Source: Bernardetia sp. MNP-M8 (GTDB taxonomy: Bacteria > Bacteroidota > Bacteroidia > Cytophagales > Bernardetiaceae). Taken from it: DNA of 64,000 bases. Shown piece by piece: positions 34,238 through 43,990 of this stretch (positions are counted from its first letter, which is position 1; every line of letters starts with the position of its first letter). The position numbers and the translations under genes were made by a program. The stretch covers positions 4,300,676 through 4,364,675 of the forward strand of contig NZ_CP147012.1 in NCBI RefSeq assembly GCF_037126285.1, given 5' to 3'. Under the pieces are notes generated by a model. The model was not told where the DNA came from and searched no databases. It saw only the letters and a list, made by a program, of their open reading frames with translations.

Positions 34238-35989
34238 ATGTACATTTTAGGTCTTAATGCTTATCACGGAGATTCTTCTGCTTGTATTCTTAAAGATGGA
34301 AAATTAATCGCTGCTACTGAAGAAGAACGTATCAGACGCATTAAACACTGGGCTGGGTTTCCAACAGAGGCAATTAAATTTTGTCTGAAAGAAGCTGGTA
34401 TTTCTATTGAAGATGTAGATTATATTACAATTTCTCGTAATCCTTCATCCAATTTATATAAAAAAATTATCTTTGCTGCCAGCAAAATGATTAGTTATGA
34501 TGCTATAAAAAGTCGTCTTCAAAACTCAAAAAAAATAGGAGGAGTAAAACAAGAATTAGCAAAAGCATTTCAAATAAACGAAAAAAGCATAAAAGCAGAA
34601 GTCAAAAATATTGAACATCATCGCTCTCATTTGGCAAGTGCCTTTTTTCCATCAGATTTTGATGAAGCTGCTTTACTTTCTATTGATGCCTTTGGAGATT
34701 TTACTTCTACTATGACAGGAACAGGTAAAGGCAACCAAATTACTGTTCTTGACCAAGTCAATTATCCACATTCGATAGGTGAATTTTATACCACACTTAC
34801 TCGTTATTTAGGTTTTCCAAAATATGGAGACGAATATAAAGTAATGGGACTTGCTCCTTATGGTGAGCCTGTTTATTTAGAACAGTTTAGAGATATAATA
34901 AAATTCAAATCCAACGGACTTTTTGAACTCAATTTAGATTATTTCAGACACGATAAAGATGGTGTTACGATGTCTTGGGAAGGTGGCGAACCTCATGTAG
35001 ATACACCTATATCACCACTTTTAGAAGAAAAGTTTGGTAAAATGCGTACTAAAGATGAACCTCTTACACAGCATCATATCAATTTGGCTACTTCTATTCA
35101 ACGCATTACAGAAGAAACAATTTTTCATATTCTAAATCATTTGCACAAAAAAACAGGTTTGGATAATTTGTGTGTAGCTGGTGGAGTAGCTCAAAACTCA
35201 GTAGCCAATGGAAAAATTTTGCAAAATACGCCTTTCAAAAAAGTGTATGTTCCAAGTGCAGGACATGACGCAGGAACAGCTTTGGGTTCGGCATTGTATT
35301 TTTATAATCATGAACTAAAGAAACCTAGAATAGAACCAATTTGGGATGCTTATACAGGAAGTAATTATTCGGATACAGAAATAGAGACAATTCTAAAACA
35401 CGAAAAATCAACGAAAGAAATAGCAAAAGACATTCAGTATTCAGTTTTGAATGATGAGGAATTATATAAAACAGTTACAGATGCTATTCTTGACGCTGGT
35501 GTAATTGGTTGGTTTCAAGGAAGTGCAGAATTTGGACCTAGAGCGTTGGGCAATCGTTCAATTTTGGTCGACCCAAGAAGAACAGATGCAAAAGAATTAT
35601 TGAACGAAAAAATAAAACGCAGAGAAAGTTTCCGTCCTTTTGCTCCTTCTATTTTAGAAGAATATGTAGAAGAATATTTTGAAGGTGCTGACAAAGTTCC
35701 ATTTATGGAAAAGGTCTATCCTATCAAAAAAGAAAAACATGAGGTGATTCCTGCTGTTACTCATGTTGATGGAACAGGACGTTTACAAACTGTTAGTGCA
35801 AGCACAAATCCACGTTATCATAGACTCATTGATACTTTTAGAGAACAAACAGGTGTTCCAGTTCTTCTAAATACTTCTTTTAATGAAAATGAACCTATTG
35901 TAAATACGCCACAAGAAGCATTAGATTGTTTTTTACGTACCAAAATGGATATTCTTGTATTGGGAAATATTGTTGTGAGGAGAAAATAA
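34238..35989 (+). CDS. Carbamoyltransferase (NodU/CmcH/TobZ family)
   Basis: I choose the ATG at 34238, giving MYILGLNAYHGDSSACILKDGKL, the normal family start; the TTG at 34178 would add 20 poor residues. It is 583 residues long. The N-terminal Kae1-like part has EEERIRRIKHWAGFP, HHRSHLASAFFPS (metal-binding His residues) and IDAFGDFTSTM. The C-terminal YrdC-like part has GWFQGSAEFGPRALGNRSILVDPR, RRESFRPFAPSIL and PVLLNTSFNENEPIV. It transfers a carbamoyl group from carbamoyl phosphate, through carbamoyl-AMP, to a hydroxyl of an unknown product. Confidence 0.93.
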   Translation: MYILGLNAYHGDSSACILKDGKLIAATEEERIRRIKHWAGFPTEAIKFCLKEAGISIEDVDYITISRNPSSNLYKKIIFAASKMISYDAIKSRLQNSKKIGGVKQELAKAFQINEKSIKAEVKNIEHHRSHLASAFFPSDFDEAALLSIDAFGDFTSTMTGTGKGNQITVLDQVNYPHSIGEFYTTLTRYLGFPKYGDEYKVMGLAPYGEPVYLEQFRDIIKFKSNGLFELNLDYFRHDKDGVTMSWEGGEPHVDTPISPLLEEKFGKMRTKDEPLTQHHINLATSIQRITEETIFHILNHLHKKTGLDNLCVAGGVAQNSVANGKILQNTPFKKVYVPSAGHDAGTALGSALYFYNHELKKPRIEPIWDAYTGSNYSDTEIETILKHEKSTKEIAKDIQYSVLNDEELYKTVTDAILDAGVIGWFQGSAEFGPRALGNRSILVDPRRTDAKELLNEKIKRRESFRPFAPSILEEYVEEYFEGADKVPFMEKVYPIKKEKHEVIPAVTHVDGTGRLQTVSASTNPRYHRLIDTFREQTGVPVLLNTSFNENEPIVNTPQEALDCFLRTKMDILVLGNIVVRRK

Positions 35990-36002
35990 ATCATTCTAAT
36001 AC

Positions 36003-36053
36003 TTTACAAAATCCTTTATTAGCTATTTTTAATAGTTGATAAAGGATTTTTGT
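36003..36053 (+). terminator. Terminator after the carbamoyltransferase gene
   Basis: AAATCCTTTAT and ATAAAGGATTT form an 11-bp stem with a loop of about 19 nt, then TT. Confidence 0.7.
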
Positions 36054-36186
36054 ATTATAATTATTAATAAAACTTTCTTAAAACTCCTCAACTTTGAAAA
36101 CTAACTTTGATTACTTTGTGTTAGCATGTTTTTTTATGTATTGATACTCTTTTTACAAAAGTTTTATACCTGTCTCCTATCACGTT

Positions 36187-37404
36187 TTGAAAAATAAATC
36201 CTTTATACTCTTTTTGCTGGCTGCTGCCAATTTCACTCACATCATGGACATCATGATAATTATGCCATTGAGTGATCGTCTCATGAAACTTTTTGAAATT
36301 GTTCCTCAAGAATATGCCCTTTTGGTTTCTGCTTACTCTTCTTGTGCTTTTATTGCTGGGCTTTTAGGAGCTGTTTATTTAGATAAGTTTGATAGAAGAG
36401 CAGCTTTTTTGTTTGTATACGCTTGTTTTGGAATGGCTACTTTTGCGTGTTCGTTTGTTCCTAATTTTTATTTTTTCTTGATTTTTAGAGGAATAGCAGG
36501 TTTTTTTGGTGGTGTAATTGGTGCATTGGTTTTAGCTATAGCTAGTGATTTGTTTGTAGCTGAAGAAAGAGGAAAAGCTGTAGGAATAATTATGATGGCT
36601 TTTTCGGTAGCCTCTGTTATTGGAGTTCCGACAGGTTTGTATTTAGCTATAACATTTGATTGGCATGCGCCTTTTCAGCTTTTAGGTATTTTGAGTTTTA
36701 TTATTTGGATTATTTCTTTCAAATACATTCCTTCTTTACGTTCTCATATAGATGCTAAAAACAAAGCTGATTTGGGAAATGGACACAAAGAAACAAGAAA
36801 AGAAGCTCTATTAGAAATCTTAAATTCTAGAAATGCTCGTTTGGCTTTGCTTCTAACTTTTACGCTTGTGCTTGGGCAGTTTATGTTGATTCCTTTCATT
36901 ACTCCCTATATGATTCGTAATATTGGTTTTTCAGAAGAACAAATCACACTTATTTATTTTATTGGAGGAGGTTTTACTATTTTTACAGCTCCTTTAGTTG
37001 GGCGTTATGTTGATCGTTTTGGCCCTAGAAAAATGTTTAATATTATCCTTCCTATTTCTTTCATTGCTGTTATTTTGCTTACTCATTTGACTGATATTCC
37101 TGTTTGGGTTGCTCTCTGTGTAACAACTTTCTTTTTTGTTTTTGGAAGTGGACGTATGGTACCTGCTCAAACGCAGCTTACTATGGCAATTCCGTCCAAA
37201 CGAAGAGCCAGTTTTATGAGTTTAAATTCTTCTGTTCAACAGCTTGGTTCTGCTTTAGCGTCTATTATCGGTGGTTATATTGTTATTGAATCGGCTAGTG
37301 AGACAAAAGAATTAATTCACTACAATTGGGTCGGAATTATAGCAGTTTGTATTGGCTCAATTACTTTGATTATTTTTCCTTTGATAAAATCAGTTAAGGA
37401 TTAA
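36187..37404 (+). CDS. Major facilitator superfamily transporter
   Basis: 405 residues, twelve predicted membrane segments. The signatures are VYLDKFDRRAAF in the first cytoplasmic loop (the MFS motif A position), FRGIAGFFGGVIGALVLAIASDL, and VGRYVDRFGPRKMF in the second half. It resembles proton-driven drug or arabinose-type exporters (DHA1). The start is a TTG at 36187. Its place right after the oxygenase and carbamoyltransferase genes suggests export of their product, but a terminator separates them. Confidence 0.88.
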   Translation: MKNKSFILFLLAAANFTHIMDIMIIMPLSDRLMKLFEIVPQEYALLVSAYSSCAFIAGLLGAVYLDKFDRRAAFLFVYACFGMATFACSFVPNFYFFLIFRGIAGFFGGVIGALVLAIASDLFVAEERGKAVGIIMMAFSVASVIGVPTGLYLAITFDWHAPFQLLGILSFIIWIISFKYIPSLRSHIDAKNKADLGNGHKETRKEALLEILNSRNARLALLLTFTLVLGQFMLIPFITPYMIRNIGFSEEQITLIYFIGGGFTIFTAPLVGRYVDRFGPRKMFNIILPISFIAVILLTHLTDIPVWVALCVTTFFFVFGSGRMVPAQTQLTMAIPSKRRASFMSLNSSVQQLGSALASIIGGYIVIESASETKELIHYNWVGIIAVCIGSITLIIFPLIKSVKD

Positions 37405-37408
37405 TAAG

Positions 37409-38536
37409 TCAAAATTTTCTTCTTAGCCAATTATTCAAAGGTTCAGAAAAATAATTGAAGATTATTCTACCCAAAAAATAAGAAAGTAAAATTAAGAGCA
37501 ACGAGTAAGGAATTAAATAATTGCTACTTAATTCAAGATATTTATAAATCTGAACACCAAAAATTACGACAAACATGTGTGTCAGATAAATTTCATAACT
37601 ATAAACACCCATACTTTTGAGCCATCTAAAAGCTAAGTAATCTTTTTCTTTTCCCATTTTATGATGATTATGAAGCCAAAGTAAAAGAAAAGAAACTCCT
37701 ACTGAAAGAATTGTGATATTTAGTCCTAAATCTACTAAACCTAAGTCGTAAACAATCTTTTTATAGTAAATAATAAATAGTATTAGAGATAAACCTACCA
37801 AACAAAAAATACGTAAAAGCCACTTCTGAAAGGTGATTTGGTCAGCTATAACAGCCATGAAACAGCCAAAAGTGATAGCATCGAAATAAGCAAAATAGCC
37901 TTTAGAAGCTAACTCGTTTCCTTCATAGAAATATATTCTAGCATACGGCGAAAGACACATAAAGAAAATCAAAAGAAAGAAAAGTTGCCATTTATTTCTT
38001 ATAAAAAAACAAATAATAGGAAAGAGTAGGTAAAATACTTCTTCAATAGAAATAGACCATAATACGTCCCAACTCGCAGGAAGATAACCTACCTGTATTT
38101 CAAGCCAGTTGATATGAAATGTAAGTGCAGCAAATACACAACGAGCTAGAGAAGCTTTGTTAGGATTTATTACAAAACCATCTATTTGAAAAATATGAAA
38201 ACAGGAAAGAATGAAGATCAATGTAAAAAGCAGAGGAATTATACGGGCAAAGCGAAAAAAATAAAATTTTTTCACATCAATTTGTGAGACTGCTCCCCAT
38301 TTTGCTATTACCGATTTTGTGATCAAATATCCTGATAGAGTAAAGAAAATAACTACTCCATACATTCCATTCCAAAAAATAAGAGAAAATAGCTTTTTAG
38401 GCAAAATTTCTTTTAGAAAAGTGGTAGAATAACCAAAACGAATATTGAGATGCAAGAGAATAACAAACAAAATAGAAAATCCTCTCAAAATATCTATTCC
38501 AATATTTCTATTCTTTATAGTAATGGGATTTTTCAA
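37409..38536 (-). CDS. Acyltransferase family 3 membrane protein (OafA/NodX-like)
   Basis: 375 residues with about ten membrane segments. The N-terminus GIDILRGFSILFVILLHLNIRFG has the R-G...H acyltransferase-3 core; FFTLSGYLITKS and WSISIEEVFYLLFPII are the other hallmark motifs. It likely O-acetylates or O-acylates a surface glycan or small molecule. It converges on the MFS gene with only 4 bp between the stops. Confidence 0.9.
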   Translation of the reverse strand: MKNPITIKNRNIGIDILRGFSILFVILLHLNIRFGYSTTFLKEILPKKLFSLIFWNGMYGVVIFFTLSGYLITKSVIAKWGAVSQIDVKKFYFFRFARIIPLLFTLIFILSCFHIFQIDGFVINPNKASLARCVFAALTFHINWLEIQVGYLPASWDVLWSISIEEVFYLLFPIICFFIRNKWQLFFLLIFFMCLSPYARIYFYEGNELASKGYFAYFDAITFGCFMAVIADQITFQKWLLRIFCLVGLSLILFIIYYKKIVYDLGLVDLGLNITILSVGVSFLLLWLHNHHKMGKEKDYLAFRWLKSMGVYSYEIYLTHMFVVIFGVQIYKYLELSSNYLIPYSLLLILLSYFLGRIIFNYFSEPLNNWLRRKF

Positions 38537-38614
38537 ATTTTATTTTTAATAATTATTAAGCATAAAAATATAATTGAGTAAAAATTTATTGAGTATTGAC
38601 CTATAAAACTAAAT

Positions 38615-39466
38615 TTAAAACTCCTCACTCAGAAACTTTACAACAGCTTTGCTTGTCTGAACAGGAGCTTCTTCCATTGGCAAATGCCCAACACGCTCGT
38701 AAATTAGCATTCTATTTTGTGGAATCAGCTCATGAAAACGGTGTGCATTACGAACAGGAATCCAACGGTCTTCACGTCCCCACATTATCAAAACAGGCAT
38801 TGCCAAATTTTTGAGGTTCTTTGTATTTTCTTTGTGTTTATTATTTACAAGTAACAAAAATGCTTCTGGATTTCCATCTCTAGTAAAAAGTTCGTAGTAA
38901 CGCTCTATCATTTGAGGCGTAATTTTGGACTGATTATAATATACCTCTCTTACAAACTGCTCCAAAACATTATGTTGAATAACATACTTTATTACACGTC
39001 CAAAAAATGGTGTACGAGCCATTTTGAAAGGTAAGGGAATACTTTGAGCATCCATAAAGCCTGCTGCATCTAAAAGGATTAGTTTCTGCACTTTTTTAGG
39101 ATAATGAAGCGCATACTCCCAAGCGACCCAACCACCTAAAGAACTACCACCTAAGTAAAATTTCTTTATTCCTAATATCTCTAAGAAACTATTTAGATAA
39201 TGTAAATGTCTTTTCATTGAATAATCATCATCAGGAACACTTCCTGTAAGGGCAAACCCAGGTAAATCCAAACGAATAATCTGATATTTTTTAGAAAGCC
39301 GTTTTGTCCATTCTTCAAAAGTATGTAGAGAAGAAAAAGCGCCATGTAGCAAAACAAGAGGTTCGCCTTTGCCCTCAATTCGATAATGAATAAGCGCACC
39401 ATCAACACTCAAAAAACGTGAATGTTGGTTTGTATATTTTTGTAGAAGATTTTGGAATTCGTTCAC
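38615..39466 (-). CDS. Alpha/beta hydrolase
   Basis: 283 residues. The fold is clear: VLLHGAFSSLHTFEEW (oxyanion region), the nucleophile elbow GGSSLGGW, the acid in MPVLIMWGREDRWIP and the catalytic His in VGHLPMEEAP. It is most like esterases or C-C bond hydrolases; the substrate is unknown. The start is a GTG at 39466, giving MNEFQNLLQKY. It reads toward the acyltransferase gene on the same strand, 78 bp away. Confidence 0.9.
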   Translation of the reverse strand: MNEFQNLLQKYTNQHSRFLSVDGALIHYRIEGKGEPLVLLHGAFSSLHTFEEWTKRLSKKYQIIRLDLPGFALTGSVPDDDYSMKRHLHYLNSFLEILGIKKFYLGGSSLGGWVAWEYALHYPKKVQKLILLDAAGFMDAQSIPLPFKMARTPFFGRVIKYVIQHNVLEQFVREVYYNQSKITPQMIERYYELFTRDGNPEAFLLLVNNKHKENTKNLKNLAMPVLIMWGREDRWIPVRNAHRFHELIPQNRMLIYERVGHLPMEEAPVQTSKAVVKFLSEEF

Positions 39467-39714
39467 AAAGAGCAGGTTGAAGTAAAATGAGTTGTTGTAC
39501 TAAAATGAAAGTTGAATAATTTGTGTGTTTTTGGTTTTCTTATGATTTTTTGAATGTTTATTTCTCAAAAAATCTTTCCGAATAACGCAAATTTATATCA
39601 ATTTTCATAATATATCTACCTAAAAAAAGTAAGCATAAGCGCATTTAAATTCACTAAAGAGGTATTTATTACATTTTATCATTGTCAAATTGCACTTTTT
39701 ATTGTGTTTTATTC

Positions 39715-40266
39715 CTAATAACTGCTTGTTTTTTCTAAGTCTAAACCTTGCCATTGGGGAACAGTTCGGAGGTAACGATAGGAGTTAAGTCTATAATTAC
39801 GACTAGTAAAAAGGCTAAAAAATTGTCCTACTACAAATAAAACTCCCCCACCATATATCATAGTTTCTCCTTTTTCCACATTCAGCAATGTAGCCACTCC
39901 TCCCAAAACGCCAAATACAATTCCTGCACCTGTTCCACTTGCATGTGCTGCTCTTGATAATCCTGCAAAATAGCTATCTTTTTCTACATGAATCATTTTA
40001 AAATCTTCTAAAGGTATTTTTGCTACTCCATTTATTGTTATAGAGTTCGAATCAATGGCTGTAATAGTAGCTGTTCGTCTAAAATTTTCATCTTTGAGTT
40101 TGAATTTTAGCTCCTCCCCTATATAAAAGCGAATACGCTTTTTTCTTCCTGGCTTGTTGAGAGTAAGATAATAATCCTTAGAATTTAGACTGACTTGAGA
40201 AAAAACTTCGTTTCCCAAAAAAAAGAAAGTAATACAGAGTGATAAAAATAATAATTTGAATTTCAT
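39715..40266 (-). CDS. Exported protein of unknown function
   Basis: 183 residues. Signal peptide 1-23 ending near EVFSQ. The mature part starts with VSLNSKDYYLTLNKPGRKKRIRFYIGEELKFKL, a beta-rich domain, continues through TITAIDSNSITINGVAKIPLEDFKMIHV, and has a Gly-rich hydrophobic hairpin (GTGAGIVFGVLGGVATLLN) that may insert in a membrane. I recall similar proteins in Bacteroidota without assigned function. Confidence 0.65.
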   Translation of the reverse strand: MKFKLLFLSLCITFFFLGNEVFSQVSLNSKDYYLTLNKPGRKKRIRFYIGEELKFKLKDENFRRTATITAIDSNSITINGVAKIPLEDFKMIHVEKDSYFAGLSRAAHASGTGAGIVFGVLGGVATLLNVEKGETMIYGGGVLFVVGQFFSLFTSRNYRLNSYRYLRTVPQWQGLDLEKTSSY

Positions 40267-40368
40267 GGCAATTTGTTAGATAAAAGTAGTAGAAAAAAAA
40301 AGATTTAAAAAACCATGTTCCTCTATAATTTTGAGTAGTATGGTTTATCAAATCTAAAAGAATAAAAT

Positions 40369-40584
40369 CTATTCTTCTTCATCTTGTTTTTTATGCTTTT
40401 CTTTCAAAGAGCCTGTTTTTGCATCTTGATTTCTTATTTTTTTATCATAGAGCGTTTTATCTAAAAACTTATTTATTTGCTCAGCATCATAAGAAGTTAT
40501 AATTTCGCCAAACTCATTGACATGAACATTCAACCCTTCTAATTCTGGGTTTACTTTCATTTTTTTGTCTTTTTTCTTGCTCAT
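40369..40584 (-). CDS. Small charged protein of unknown function
   Basis: 71 residues, highly charged at both ends, with an ordered-looking centre (LEGLNVHVNEFGEIITSYDAEQINKFLDK). Tiny proteins with this NEFGEI...INKFL core are common in Bacteroidota. A good ATG and a coding-like pattern in an otherwise empty region support it. It ends 103 bp from the exported protein gene. Confidence 0.6.
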   Translation of the reverse strand: MSKKKDKKMKVNPELEGLNVHVNEFGEIITSYDAEQINKFLDKTLYDKKIRNQDAKTGSLKEKHKKQDEEE

Positions 40585-40765
40585 AATTTTATTGTGTTTG
40601 ATAGAGATTTATGTAAAATGGTTGTTTTTTTTGCTGTACGAAAAAAAGCAGAACTAATGTTGCAATTTTATTTCATAATAAATCACAAAGACCATCTATA
40701 AAATAGAATAACTACATAAAAGTCAAATACGTTTCAAAAAGAGAAATAAATTTGATTATTATATT

Positions 40766-40906
40766 AAACGTTATCACGGTTAAATTAGTAATGTTCATTT
40801 TTCCATAGCGCAGGGTTTGCAAACCCTGCGCTATGGAAAAATAAGACTGGTTTGTTTTTCTATAACTTGCTAATTATTAGACCTGTAAACAACCGTGATA
40901 ACGTTT
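40766..40906. mobile_element. 141-bp MITE-like element: exact 16-bp terminal inverted repeats around a 46-bp perfect palindrome
   Basis: AAACGTTATCACGGTT at 40766-40781 and its exact complement at 40891-40906 bound the element. Inside, 40797-40842 is a perfect 46-bp palindrome centred on GC at 40819-40820, built on CCATAGCGCAGGGTTT. It codes for nothing. Its right end stops 2 bp from the stop codon of the DUF3160 gene. The form fits a small non-autonomous mobile element or a structured RNA/terminator. I see no transposase for it in the window. Confidence 0.7.
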
Positions 40907-40908
40907 AT

Positions 40909-43401
40909 TTAACAACCCGAACTATACATTACCTTTTCATTTGATTTTGGTTTCTGTTCTCCTTTATATAAAATTGGATTCAAAAACTTTGGAAGACTTG
41001 GTTTTTCATCTGTTTCTAAAATCTTTTGCCATTCTTCATCATTTAATCTTGTATTTGGGTCTTTCACAAACTCATGATAACCAAAAGTTGCTCCACGAGT
41101 AAGGTATAAATAACCATCTATTTCTACAATCACAAAAATATCATTTACTTTTCCTACTCCTACATGCAAAATTCCAGCTTTTTGAGTATCCACATTATTG
41201 GTATAAATATCTGCCACAACAGCAATTGATTTGTCAGTTCCTGTTACATTTTCCCAACTATCTAAGTAGGAAAGTTGATTATCAATAATAGAAAGGGTAA
41301 ACATTTCGACTGCTCCCCCTATATATTCTAACTCTCTGTATTCTTGCTCTGTCACTTTTTGTCTTGCCAATTGCTTTTCAGAAATCTTACCTAGAAATTC
41401 TATTTGCTCACGCATTTGAGTGGTTTTACCTTCAAAAGGCTTAAATAAATTGTGTTTTTGCAAAAGTTTTTTGTTCAAATCGACAAGCTCCAAAAGTCGC
41501 TTCCAAAAGACGGTATTTGGTTCTACATAAGCAACTGTATAAGGGTTTGGAGGTCCATCACCACCACATTCTGCTGCCATAGGTTGTTCGGCATACAGAA
41601 TTGCATCGTGTTTGAGTTCTGCCCACGAAGCAAGGCTTGTATTGAGTGTTTTCAAATCCCACATTTCACTTTTCAAATGAGCAGGTGTACGTTTATCATA
41701 CTCAAAACTTCCTAAAAGTGTATAAATCCATTTATTATAAACAGCTTCGTCCCATTCATTATAATCTTTGAGTTTGGCTTGTAAGCCTTCTAGTCTTGGC
41801 ATATATTCTTTCCAGTTATTTTTTTCGTCATATACTTCCACCAAATTTTTCTGTGCTGCCTGATTTCCAAAAGCTGCAAAAACATCTAACCCTTTTGGAA
41901 AAGGACGTTTTGAAGGCTGTCCTTCTTTTATATCTACCAACCTTTGCAAGATTTCATTATCTACTAAATAGCGTTGAGGCATCAGATTGATTTTGTCAGG
42001 ACAAGTTTTTTCTATTTCAGGTTTTATTTTATTTAAGTTTTTTGCTAATGTTGCTAATTTAGTTCTAAGAGTCTCTAAAGGAGCTTTTTGTGTAAGTGTT
42101 TGAGGCGATTGAATACCAATTTCGCCCAAAAGATTGACAATATTGAGAGCTGAAAGATTATCAGGTTCACCAATCAAAAAAGTAGTGGGTTCTAAAATTC
42201 CTTTATAAAGTTGAATCAATGATTTTCCTTGTGCTGATTTTTCAGTATTCAAAAAGTGAGCATTGAGAGCCATTCTACGCAAATGTTCATCTTTATCCAA
42301 ACACTGGGGAACAGTCTGAATCCAAATCATAGCACGAAAATAATTTTGCAATGTTTTTTTGCGTGTATAATGTCCACGAGGTTTGAAAAGACTATATGCA
42401 AATTTTGTATCTTGATAATCTAAAAACTCTGATGTCTCATCACTTTCTGCTAGTACGTTTTCAATTTCTTGTTTGTAAAATTCTTTATGTGCTTCAATGA
42501 CAGGCTTATTTTTTTGGTTTAATAAATGAAGTGCAATAGCGAAATAAGTAGAGTTCCACTCGGCTGCTTTTTTGAGTTCTGGGTCTGTTTCTGATTGTGC
42601 TAAATTATAGTTTGCCTTATACAATCCCTCACAAAGATTAGTGAGCATAGGAGCAAAATTTTCTTCTTCTAAGGTTCTCAAAACATACATAAAATACATA
42701 TGAAAGAGCTGTAAATACATATCATTTGTTACAAAATGTGGGGTTTGACGATAATCATTTTCTTCATATACATGAAAAAACTGAATATTATCATTTGGAA
42801 CAATTGCAAAACCATTTTGAGCTATTTTATTCAAAAACTGCTCATCTACATTTTCATATTGCCAAAGATTGATAACATTGTTAATATTAGGAACTGTTTT
42901 TCCATTTACTTCAATATAATTTTCTTGCTTTTTAGCTTCTTCCAAAACCTTTATTTTTTCTGCAAAAATACTTTCTTCAGCACTTAGTTCAAGGGGCATT
43001 ACTTTATCATCATATTCTTCGGCTTCCCAACGTTTCATCATCAAGGAATCATACCACCCTTGTGCGCTAAAAAAACCACGTAAATCAGCATTCATAAATA
43101 AATAACCTTTCCTTGCTACAAGTGCATTTCTAAGCAAGCGAAGTTCTTCTAACGATTTGGTAGTCAAATCTTGGTTAAGGTCAATATTGTAATAATCACC
43201 CTTTAGAAGGTCTTTTTGATAAGAAATCGCATTATTATCTTTATATTGAGTACTATCTCTTTCTAGCTCAGGATTAGTTGATACAGAGGTAGTATCAGGA
43301 GTATTGTTTTCTTTGATGGGTTTGGTATCGCCACACGAAGAAAAAACAACCACACAAAGACTAAAGACAAAAATTTGCAGGAAAATTATATTTTTTTTCA
43401 T
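40909..43401 (-). CDS. DUF3160 lipoprotein
   Basis: I choose the ATG at 43401, which gives MKKNIIFLQIFVFSLCVVVF and then lipobox SSC; the upstream ATG at 43485 would bury the signal. It is 830 residues long. After Cys22 comes an acidic Thr/Asn linker, then a long soluble helical domain with FVTNDMYLQLFHMYFMYVLRTLEEENFAP and FAYSLFKPRGHYTRKKTLQNYFRAMIW, typical of DUF3160. The last part has VEMFTLSIIDNQLSYLDSWE and HVGVGKVNDIFVIVE. Its role is unknown; it is probably at the cell envelope. It ends in Cys, 3 bp inside the palindromic element boundary. Confidence 0.82.
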   Translation of the reverse strand: MKKNIIFLQIFVFSLCVVVFSSCGDTKPIKENNTPDTTSVSTNPELERDSTQYKDNNAISYQKDLLKGDYYNIDLNQDLTTKSLEELRLLRNALVARKGYLFMNADLRGFFSAQGWYDSLMMKRWEAEEYDDKVMPLELSAEESIFAEKIKVLEEAKKQENYIEVNGKTVPNINNVINLWQYENVDEQFLNKIAQNGFAIVPNDNIQFFHVYEENDYRQTPHFVTNDMYLQLFHMYFMYVLRTLEEENFAPMLTNLCEGLYKANYNLAQSETDPELKKAAEWNSTYFAIALHLLNQKNKPVIEAHKEFYKQEIENVLAESDETSEFLDYQDTKFAYSLFKPRGHYTRKKTLQNYFRAMIWIQTVPQCLDKDEHLRRMALNAHFLNTEKSAQGKSLIQLYKGILEPTTFLIGEPDNLSALNIVNLLGEIGIQSPQTLTQKAPLETLRTKLATLAKNLNKIKPEIEKTCPDKINLMPQRYLVDNEILQRLVDIKEGQPSKRPFPKGLDVFAAFGNQAAQKNLVEVYDEKNNWKEYMPRLEGLQAKLKDYNEWDEAVYNKWIYTLLGSFEYDKRTPAHLKSEMWDLKTLNTSLASWAELKHDAILYAEQPMAAECGGDGPPNPYTVAYVEPNTVFWKRLLELVDLNKKLLQKHNLFKPFEGKTTQMREQIEFLGKISEKQLARQKVTEQEYRELEYIGGAVEMFTLSIIDNQLSYLDSWENVTGTDKSIAVVADIYTNNVDTQKAGILHVGVGKVNDIFVIVEIDGYLYLTRGATFGYHEFVKDPNTRLNDEEWQKILETDEKPSLPKFLNPILYKGEQKPKSNEKVMYSSGC

Positions 43402-43670
43402 TAGATAAATAATTTGGTCAAAATTGTTTGTAGTGAAATTGTTTAAATTAAAACGAAAAAATAGTAAAACCTTAAACAACTTCAACGATTTTATTCCAAA
43501 AGTTAGATAAAATAATTTAGAAAATGAATTTTTGAGTAGTTTTTTAACTTGAGCAAATTTACTTTTCTAGTAGATTTGAAGTCTTCAACTTTGCTTTTTT
43601 TGTAAATTACAAAATAGTTAGTTTGTCCTTACAAATTTTAAAAATCCTCCTTGTAGGTTGCATAAATGAG
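43402..43670. other. Gene-free stretch upstream of the DUF3160 gene
   Basis: AT-rich, containing the leader of the DUF3160 gene on the minus strand. I see no other feature. Confidence 0.4.
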
Positions 43671-43680
43671 TTTTTGCTAA

Positions 43681-43911
43681 TTTCATGGAATATTCTATTT
43701 CCTACAAATCTACCTACTTTTTGTCTCTTTGTCTTAAGGTATTATTTCATCTTTCGACATGGTTAGTTTGTCCAGCATCTTTCCCAACACTATGGTATTT
43801 TCCAGTTTTGATTATATTTTTATAGGCTTTCCAAAAGTCGAAACATGTAGTAAATTGTTTATAATTTTCTGAGGAAGCATTTCGTTCGTTTTTGAGAACA
43901 GTGAAACCTGT
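43681..43911 (-). pseudogene. Relic of an IS1-family transposase (C-terminal part)
   Basis: On the minus strand one frame reads FTVLKNERNASSENYK, then FDFWKAYKNIIKTGKYHSVG, KDAGQTNHVER, a TGA at 43747-43749 in place of Trp, and NNTLRQR. This matches the DDE C-terminal region of IS1-family transposases in Bacteroidota (D-W/F-K-A-Y, then H..GK...N.IER.N...RQR). After RQR the frame shifts and continues with GRFVGNRIFH. The N-terminal half is absent. It is a dead fragment, too short and broken to act. Confidence 0.7.
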
Positions 43912-43954
43912 CTAGTCCTGAAATAGTGTTACAGGTTTTTAGATAAATTAAATA

Positions 43955-43990
43955 TAGATCAGGCAGTCTTAAGATTGTCTGATTTTTCTC
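43955..43990 (+). terminator. Isolated hairpin near the IS1 relic
   Basis: ATCAGGCAGTC and GATTGTCTGAT pair with one G-T, followed by a T tract. It may be an IS end structure or an orphan terminator. Confidence 0.5.
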
